Source: Apoderus coryli (lineage: Eukaryota; Arthropoda; Insecta; Coleoptera; Attelabidae). Taken from it: DNA of 64,000 bases. The translations under genes were made by a program, and so were the position numbers. Location of the stretch: positions 20,542,293-20,606,292 of the forward strand of contig OU452203.1 in NCBI GenBank assembly GCA_911728435.2, written 5' to 3'. This document shows, piece after piece, positions 57,040 to 64,000 of the stretch. The notes beneath the pieces were generated by a model. It was given only the letters and a program-made list of their open reading frames with translations, did no database searches and was not told where the DNA came from. The number at the start of each line of letters is the position of its first letter. Position 1 is the stretch's first letter.

Positions 57040-58210
57040 CATAATTTAGGTGGAAATCATTTTCAGCGGACGAAGTGTATTTTTAGTAAACAACGAGATT
57101 CAGGCGAATATTCCAGGTCGCATTTCATAGGTAATCAAAGCAATATCGCTTAGTCTAATAACTTTTTTATTTATAAAAATTATAGAGACCTAAACAATTA
57201 TTCTCTAATTATTTTGAGCAGTGTAGGTATGTTAAAAAAAAACGTTTTTTTTTTCAAATTCTTTACCCAAAAAAAACATCCATAATTGGAATCAAAGAGG
57301 AGTGATAATTTAATTTTCCTCAAATTTGTGGTGTACGACTTTCATTGCAAGATACTAAAGATTCTACAATCAAACATTTCAATGAAAACACTGTCTGTGG
57401 TATGTTTTTAAATATTTACAAATTGTGACTTCACTGATGAGGAACATTAGGAACTCCCTCAATAACGGGTTCACCCAGTAAAAGGCTTTAAAATATGCCT
57501 CCGAACATGGTTGGAATAAAAATCGTTAAATTTAATAATTTTATTATATACCTACAGCATTTAAAATAATTATTTGAACGATTATTTATTTGTTACTATT
57601 TCCGGTAACCGGTAACTTTATTTTAATTGACTCTAATGATTCAATCGCAAGTTCAATGAAATTTTAGAATATGTTAACGAACGGTGTTGTACGAAAATTT
57701 TAGTTTATTATAATTGAGCAGATTATTTTCTATAAATACTTTTAATATACTATGGAATCTGTAAATTTTCTAAACCGGTTGAATAATATTGTGTACTTTT
57801 CAACGAAAGAGGCCGCTGTATGTATTTAAATTTGAATATTGGGTATTCCCTGCCGCACAAATTTGGTCAGACGTTTATGCATAAAAAATTCCTTAACATT
57901 TTTATTAAAATTTGAACGACAAGCTTTAATTTGTCAGAGATTACTCACATCAACAATTGATGTATTTACAAAGATCAGATTACAACAATGAAGTCCTAGA
58001 CTCAATCGAATAAATTTCCCCCAGGGTTTGTTCTATCAGTTATTTCACACAATCACTTGTAACAGATTTCCTGGATTATGTTTTTTTAAACGGTTTTTTC
58101 GTTTTGGATTGATTCCAAAGTAGATTCACCTAATTTCTTTAGTGACTATTAGAAAATGTTTGAAATCGCTACAATTTTATTGTTTTGCTACAGCAATTGA
58201 TATTACACAC
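57040..58210. other. intergenic non-coding stretch
   Basis: Nothing recognised. Confidence 0.35.
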
Positions 58211-58217
58211 TCATATA

Positions 58218-59349
58218 CAGGGTTATTCATAACTAAACAGAATGCTCTGTATATGAATTATTTTTAGAGTTTTAGAGTCCCCGTTGAAAATAAACCTAAA
58301 TTTCACCTAACACCGAACAGTTTTTAAATATTTTAGTTTTTATAAAAATATAGACATAATTTGAATGAAAAAATTCACACCTATTCGTTGGTTCTTTTTA
58401 AGCCAGTCTATGCTGATAAATATACCTACTCATCACTTGTTACGCCAATTATAAAAAACCCCCAATACTAAATACAGGGTGTCCAATAATATAAGTTATG
58501 TGAACGTAAAGTTTACTTCTAAATAACTTGTTTATTTCAAATGGAACACCCGGTAGATGAGATCAAAATTAGATGCACAAAGTAATTATCTGTCAAATAT
58601 TATAATACTTTCCTATGGATAACTCTTGACGTTTTCGTGGAAAATGCACATATTATTCATAATATTAGGCGAATTTTTAATTGAATCTGTTAATTTCATG
58701 TAGACCACCCTGTATTTGATGATGATGAAATTAATTATCTATTAATCACTATAAGGTTTTCCTATTGATATGTATATTTTAAATTTTGCATAGAAAAAGC
58801 ACATAATTGATAGTAATAGGAAGAATTTTTCAAAATTATAATATTTGTCATGTCAGCAGCAATGAGAATTTGACAAACCATATATTTAAACAATAACATA
58901 ATAAATACATACATTTTTAACTTAAATTAAATAACAATATATACATAAATACTGATAAATTTTATAATAAATGTTCAAAATGATTGGACTCTAGGCACAT
59001 TTGAATCCTTTTCTTAAATCCTTCAACAACTTTAACCTGGTGTAACGCTTCTAAACGCTTCGTTTATTTGCTCCTTCATCTCCTCTCTTAAAAATGTTTT
59101 CATTTTCGATAACTTTGTTCCTGCCATGTACAAAATTCAACACGATTTAAAATCAATATTGAAAAGTTCTTGTTGCAGTTGCACTTTTTTAGGTGGTATC
59201 TTTCGTTAAACTGCCTTAACAGTGTCTCGAAGACCTTTCTTATATTTCGAACACCCTGTATAGATTCACAATATTTTAAAATGTAGCCATAAATCATTTT
59301 TATCGAACCCATGAATAAAACTTTTAGGAAATTGGCGTGAATAACCCTG
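58218..59349 (-). mobile_element. compact non-autonomous DUF4817-type element
   Basis: Flanked by TA (58,216-58,217 and 59,350-59,351), with ends cagggttattcataa and, reversed, cagggttattcacgc. 1,132 bp. The interior matches the left arm and centre of the 38.2-40.1 kb foldback (landmarks cacacctattcgtt, ggtgtaacgcttctaaacgc, gaaaagttcttgttgcagtt) and ends with the remains of the helix-turn-helix frame (RQFNERYH near 59,190-59,215). An internal acaccctgta at 59,252 suggests that one element is nested in another. It has no DDE domain, so it must rely on transposase made elsewhere. Confidence 0.82.
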
Positions 59350-60810
59350 TATATTATTTGGAATATAATTCGCTAGTGGGTGTTTACAATTCATATCTTT
59401 AAAATTAGAAAATGTGCATCACTTATCTTCTAGTTTATCAAATTAACTCATTTAGTCAACAGAAGACTCATTCCTTGTTAGAACTCAATCTCATCATCCT
59501 TTCCAATATGCTTTGAACAGTAGTTCCTTGTTTGGTTGAAGATTCATGATTTCATATGGATAACTCAAAGACTATAAGCGATCAGACAGAACTGTTTGAA
59601 GATAACCCCTTGTTCATCTTTCAGACAGTTTGTCAGCATCAATAAAGGAGATGGATCATCAGAGCGATCCCTTTTGAAACAGCCTGAGTCTTGACAGCGT
59701 GGTACTTTTGGCGTTAGATTGTAGATTATAATAGTTTGGTTTTTTTGAGCTTTTCTTGAATTGGACCTAAAGAGAACTAAGTTATGAAGATGATGGTGTC
59801 TCTTAAGGTCAATTCTTTGCAATAGTTGATTTATTTGGCATCTGGAAATGAAAGGGAAAAAAAGGCTAAAAGAAAAAAATCTATTAATACTTCTGTGGGA
59901 AAGATCACCCGGTTTGTGAAATTGGAAATTGCAAAAAAAGCCATAAAACTATATTGGAGACAAAATTTATTTGCAGAGCAAAATCAACCAGGTAAACGAG
60001 AGCATTTCATAGTTGTACGGCCTGGAGAAAAACTTTTTAATAAACGACGCCCGTAGCGATGTGTCTATAAAAGGACGACGTCCCCCCTACAGGTAACTTG
60101 AGCTAGAAATTCGTGTATATTTTACTGTTAAACAAACTTATAATACAATCGGGAGAGATCGGCAAAAACTCGAGCTATGATCTCACAAAAATAGTTTTTT
60201 ATAGTTGGACATACACGATCAAATTTATTTAACAATTTAAGAGACTTAATTTGACGAATTTTTCCTTAAAATGCCATTTTCAATATTGAGTTTAAGAATT
60301 CAGAAGCAAATTTAAATTCTATAACGTTCTTTTTATATGTCTATAATTGATTTAAGAAACGTTTACTTGGAGATTGTTCGAAATGTAAATAAATAATGTG
60401 TGTTATGCTTGTATAATTGGTTTAATATTAAAATGTTTTAGAGTAGAGTTAGTAGTTGTTTATTCTTAGAAATTCCATTGGTTTTTAGAATGACTAAAGC
60501 ATTTTAACTATTTTTGAAACAATGAATATAATATTGCTTGCCAAAATTCTTATATGTATAAGTGTACAAATTTGAAAAACGAAAAATCTAAATCATGATA
60601 ATTATATTTAAGTGAAATATTTATTTGGCTCATTTAAATTTACTTATACATATTTTTTATATTTTTAATATTTTAATATTGGATTTACCCCCCTTATATC
60701 TTTATTTATAGCCCCGTTTACAATTATTTTTATATGTTGATTAATATATTTTTTTAATTTATTGTCATTAAGTTCTTTTTAGTTTTCTTTTCTTGAGCAT
60801 TATTTCTTCA
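59350..60810. other. intergenic stretch, unrecognised
   Basis: Two short frames (minus 59,822-59,565; plus 59,826-60,056) read like protein in places (VPRCQDSGCFKRDRSDDPSP; KLYWRQNLFAEQNQPGKREH) but match nothing I know. A good TATA box, gtcTATAAAAGGacgacg, lies at 60,065 on the plus strand, with no gene downstream that I can support. Confidence 0.3.
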
Positions 60811-60812
60811 AT

Positions 60813-61030
60813 ATTTAGATTTGAAACTTCTTGGAATGAGGCTCACAAATTACACAACAGGCTAAATAACGACTTGTTATTTATTGTCAAAACATGTTTT
60901 AAAAAACAACGTTTCGGCAACGTACATCTGTTGCCGTCTTCAGGTAATATACATACAAGAATCGTCTAGTGGACAAGTAGTGTTTTCTTTTGTGAGCCTC
61001 ATCCCAAGAAGTTTCAAATCTAAATATTAA
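60813..61030. repeat. inverted repeat around a GTTTCGGC...TCTTCAGG core
   Basis: Left arm: tttagatttgaaacttctt and then ggaatgaggctcacaaa (60,815-60,851). Right arm: tttgtgagcctcatcccaag, aagtttcaaatctaaatatt (60,989-61,028). Arms are about 40 bp with one or two mismatches; the loop is about 137 bp. The loop contains acgtttcggc (60,908) and, 23 bases on, gccgtcttcaggt, a pair of motifs I associate with Penelope-like or similar element ends. Confidence 0.65.
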
Positions 61031-61129
61031 GTTCTTTAGCAAATAAAGAAAACCTATATAGTTGCAGACCATTTTAGTGAAGATGTCCCAAAAAAAGCAC
61101 AAAAAAGGAAAACCACTTCCAAAGTAAAC

Positions 61130-62165
61130 TGTTGGACAAATGAAGTGTACCGAACCTTCAATTTAAAGTCCAATATTTTAATAACCAGAAGAGATAGAGG
61201 CATGCGTTTTTGGGATATGAAAGACAAATTATTTGGGATTATAGGGCCACAAGGCTAGATTTTTTAATGCTAATGACCGCTGTAATCTACAGGGTGTAAA
61301 ACAAAATACTGATTTTTTTTCTTGTATAGGTTAAAGCTATCCATATATCGTATTTTTTTTTTTTGTAGTGTGGCATTTTAGGTTAAGTTTGAAAGAATTT
61401 TGCTATCTTTTCAATTTTGTAATTTTTTGGTACAAAGTAAGACCGATATTAACCTTACTTTTACTTCTTCCTATAAGTTCTCTATATTAGTCAGTATACC
61501 GGTGATTTCAATTCAGTATTTTAACAATTTAATGTCTTCAATCAACTAAAGATGATGATGTCAAAGTTTCGATTAGTATTCAATAATATACAGGGTGTTC
61601 AAAATTCTGAAAATGTTAAATCTGCACGCAGCTGGTTAACAGTCGTAGGATTGTATTGGAGAGTCAGAGGCGAATGAGGAAATATAAATTTGAAATTCCT
61701 AGCAATTAACATTTTAATAATTCAACAAAAATACTTTCTATTAGGGATATGCATGACAATCAATACCGGTCACAAAATACCTATTAAACTTAGAAAATTG
61801 CTCCGATTTAATAAAATCTCGATATCTCCCAAAATTGAGGAGATTCCAAAATTCCCAAAAATTTTTATATTTCTATAAACTAAACACCTAAATGCCACGT
61901 ACCAAAAAAAATCCAAAAAACAAGAAATACTAAATCTCGATAGCCTTGTAAAAAAATCAGTATTTTGTTTTACACCCTGTAAATTGCAGTGGTCATTATC
62001 ATTAAAAAATCTAGCCTTGTGGCCCTAATCCGAAATTATTTTTTCTTTAATATCCCAAAAACGCATGCATCTATCTCGTCTGGTTATGAAAATATTTGAC
62101 TTTGACATGAAGGGCCAAAATTGGTCCGATGCACTTAATTTGTCCAGCAGTTTTTTGAAACTGTT
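61130..62165. mobile_element. large foldback element
   Basis: The left arm 61,130-61,318 and right arm 61,953-62,165 are inverted copies: gcatgcgtttttgggatat, gggccacaaggctagatttt, tacagggtgtaaaacaaaat and agtattttgttttacaccct mirror each other. The innermost pair starts at a TACAGGGTGTAAAAC terminus (61,289) and its mirror (61,981). A further tatacagggtgttcaaaatt lies at 61,587. Spacer about 640 bp, no transposase. Probably a Tc1/mariner-superfamily MITE or foldback. Confidence 0.75.
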
Positions 62166-62169
62166 GCTC

Positions 62170-62670
62170 GAAAGCGCATAACCATGATTTTTTGGGATAA
62201 AGGAATGCTACTGATTGTTTAAAAAAATAGATGATCATATACGTGCAGGAATTTGATACCTTCAACCTGGGAAGTCGAAAATGGATTGGCAAACCAAAGA
62301 TGAGTTAAACGGAGATTCTGCATGATCATTTTGACAAAAATGCTAATTGATTTGAACGGGCTGATCAAGTAGCCATTGTTGGGAGAACTCTGCGCTTTGG
62401 CAATAAGATTATGTAAACAAATATAAAAATACCGGATCTAATATAAATGTTTTGTTGTGCGGTCATAAATTGGCTTTTTATCTAATTTAATTTTGGAACT
62501 TTTTTTAATCAACAGAAGTAAAAAATGATTTCAATGCAATTAAGGTCATCCTATTAGTCCTCAAATGCTTTGTTTAGAATAACAATATTGATAGCAATCC
62601 TAAAATGAAATATTAAGCTGGGATTAAGCTTAAAACTGATACAGTCTTCAGGAATTTAGGTTGAAGTTGA
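62170..62670. other. intergenic stretch upstream of Prm
   Basis: Nothing recognised. Confidence 0.35.
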
Positions 62671-62671
62671 C

Positions 62672-62852
62672 CTATTTATAACGCAAAATAAGTTACCCAC
62701 GCTCCATTTAAGATGTTATGGATAAATCAAGATACCTCTTTCAGAGTTCAATCAAAACCTTCGAGAAATATTATACAGAATTTTCTACATTTATATTTAC
62801 TATGCCCCCGTATAAATTATATACATTTCTTGCATCTTCATTCTAAAAATAA
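62672..62852 (+). promoter_or_regulatory. two MEF2 consensus matches upstream of paramyosin
   Basis: CTATTTATAA at 62,672-62,681 and CTAAAAATAA at 62,843-62,852 fit YTAWWWWTAR exactly. They lie about 550 and 380 bp before the putative start of transcription. MEF2 drives paramyosin transcription in Drosophila muscle. By rough base composition such a match is expected about once per 1.4 kb by chance, so this is suggestive only. Confidence 0.35.
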
Positions 62853-63218
62853 CTCGTCAAATTTACGGTACAGTCGTCCCTCCGTCCCTCCTAGCATCCC
62901 TCCTTTAACTGGCCGTAAACTTTTTGTTGTACCTGACTACCGATGCCCGAGGGAATATATTGTACAACACACGCTTGATGCGTTCTTCCAGAAATACGGC
63001 AAAACACAGCGTTTGACTAATAATTCCGACATACACGCAAATATTTCACAAAAAAAGAACTCCCAAATCCCGCATGCGCTACTTAATCCACTGCCAACGC
63101 TACCCAGTTTTATTTCTTGGTGGACGCCGAGCGTCGGGACGCATATTTTCGAACGATCCAGCCACTCTGTTAGGCGGCGCACAAGGCACGCGGGTTTCTG
63201 AGTAGTGAAATTTTCTAC

Positions 63219-63230
63219 GGTCAGTGCGAA
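63219..63230 (+). promoter_or_regulatory. putative paramyosin initiator
   Basis: ggTCAGTGcgaa matches the arthropod initiator TCAGT and lies about 90 bp before the ATG, at the end of a relatively CpG-rich segment (62,870-63,215). No TATA box is seen about 30 bp upstream. Exact start of transcription inferred. Confidence 0.45.
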
Positions 63231-63312
63231 GAACTAGGAATTTATTAATTTTCATTTCAAACCAAACGAATATAGTTTAACTTTTTTTCCAAAAAAAACT
63301 AACTCTTCGAAA

Positions 63313-63429
63313 ATGTCTTCGGTTGCGAGGACCTCAAAATACTCATATCGCTCATCAGCTGCCGGTGGAGGAGCCGCCGATGTCAGCATAGAATACAGTG
63401 CTGATTTGACAGCATTATCGAGATTAGAG
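63313..63429 (+). CDS. paramyosin, first coding exon
   Basis: 39 codons from the ATG at 63,313 (context cgaaaATGtc, A at -3) to the donor GAG|gtaaagtt. Protein: MSSVARTSKYSYRSSAAGGG, AADVSIEYSADLTALSRLE. Insect paramyosins start with the same layout: a short Ser/Ala/Gly-rich non-helical head with SKYSYR, then ADV.IEY..DL..LSRLE and the coiled coil. Paramyosin forms the core of invertebrate thick filaments, beneath myosin, and helps set filament length and stiffness. Only the head and the first helical residues lie in this exon; the remaining exons are beyond the window. The intron is 539 bp. The gene is head to head with the serine-rich/Fhos locus. Confidence 0.93.
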
Positions 63430-63968
63430 GTAAAGTTAGTGCAAAAATAAATAGTGTTGAAAGTGAAATAAATTTATAGTGCAAGTAAAGTTAGTGCTAT
63501 TACTAATTCGAAGTAAAATAAACAGCTTTAGTTTTGTACCTAAAAAGTTACTAATTTCCTATTGTTTTAATTAACCCAATAGTGTGTCTATTATGAAGAA
63601 GTTTAGCTTTTTAGAAATTGCTACTTTAAACTCCAGTAAAGTTGCCTTACTTATACAAAACATGCTAAATATTTTTGCTTAGTTTGTATTTTAAATTGTT
63701 TTATTAAAACCTGTAAGAGCAATAAATAGTGATTTAAAGCTCCTAGTCTTTTAAAGTTTCTCTTTGTGTTTTTCTAATTTTTCTACAAACTTCAAAAGCA
63801 AATTCTATAACTTAATTTTGCTGCTCGTAGCCTAGCAAGTATCATATTACAAAATTACTTTTTTTAATACTAATACTTCAAACATTACATAATCAACTCT
63901 GAGTTGTCATGCGCAAATGCTCAGTTGAAGTTGCAAATCAATTTTTTATCATTTTTTTCTTTGTTTAG
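63430..63968 (+). other. paramyosin intron 1
   Basis: GT at 63,430, AG at 63,967-63,968 (tttctttgtttag). AT-rich, with no repeat seen. Phase 0. Confidence 0.85.
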
Positions 63969-64000
63969 GATAAAATCCGTTTGCTTCAAGATGATTTGGA
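63969..64000 (+). CDS. paramyosin, second coding exon (cut by window end)
   Basis: Reads DKIRLLQDDLE in the phase left by exon 1, so the join gives SRLEDKIRLLQDDLE, a near-invariant paramyosin segment at the start of the coiled coil. The rest is outside the window. Confidence 0.93.

Noticed and set aside
59826..60056. 76-codon Lys/Arg-rich plus-strand frame
   Set aside because: Reads plausibly but has no recognisable domain, neighbour or splice context. Could be a decayed transposon piece.
62713..63201. 162-codon plus-strand frame directly upstream of paramyosin
   Set aside because: No family resemblance, sits in the relatively GC-rich promoter segment where stops are rarer, and has no splice or domain support.
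1..64000. CRISPR arrays, tRNA or rRNA genes, bacterial operons
   Set aside because: No regularly spaced identical repeats, no GGTTCRANYCC box B with a matching box A, no rRNA-like GC-rich conserved blocks, and intron-bearing insect genes throughout.

Overview
The window looks like insect nuclear DNA, probably from a species with a large, repeat-filled genome. A beetle would fit, but nothing here proves the order. It is AT-rich, host exons are short and separated by long introns, splice sites are canonical GT/AG, and almost all the space between exons is decayed transposons of arthropod type (mariner, Tc1/DUF4817, Crypton, Jockey- and RTE-like LINEs, hAT ends). I see no bacterial, organellar or CRISPR features and no convincing tRNA or rRNA gene.

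Two host loci are supported. On the minus strand is a gene I read as the formin Fhos/FHOD. Two coding exons (31,117-31,302 and 6,261-6,370) join in frame and encode the start of the FHOD N-terminal GTPase-binding region; the rest of the formin lies off the left edge. Further upstream on the same strand, four more exons (53,884-53,904; 46,607-46,736; 43,634-46,544; 43,422-43,464) join in phase into a 1,035-codon, serine-rich, probably disordered N-terminal part with six degenerate DSGExPWWLE repeats. This part ends in phase 0 and can splice onto the 6.3 kb exon but not onto the 31 kb exon. I infer that Fhos has two alternative N-termini, a long one and a short one. At the right edge, on the plus strand, is the start of paramyosin (Prm): exon 1 at 63,313-63,429 and the beginning of exon 2 at 63,969. 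The two loci are head to head, and both products belong to muscle sarcomeres.

Mobile-element layout: 1.2-5.6 kb has a mariner, a LINE 3' end, an ATG-less LINE C-terminal fragment and a second mariner; 6.7 kb has satellite monomers; 7.8-9.3 kb a Crypton; 10.9-15 kb LINE pieces and a mariner split by a LINE; 17.3-21.6 kb small fragments, satellite, RTE and a pogo-like tail; 23.2-28.8 kb mariner, Crypton pieces, a TIR-complete DUF4817 element and another mariner; 29.5-31 kb a LINE; 32.9-36.9 kb two inverted copies of one LINE, the larger with a 4.39 kb TTAA-flanked insertion in its tail (36,906-41,292) that itself carries a foldback; 47.5 kb satellite; 48.6-50.1 kb a nearly intact LINE ORF; 52.1-53.4 kb a Tc1 piece and a mariner; 55.3-56.7 kb a second Crypton in the opposite direction; 58.2-59.3 kb a compact DUF4817 element; 60.8-62.2 kb two foldbacks.

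The most interesting items are the probable dual N-termini of Fhos with the PWWLE repeats, the TTAA-flanked composite insertion, the dispersed 161-174 bp satellite, and the two Crypton lineages. No transposase or RT in the window looks fully intact.
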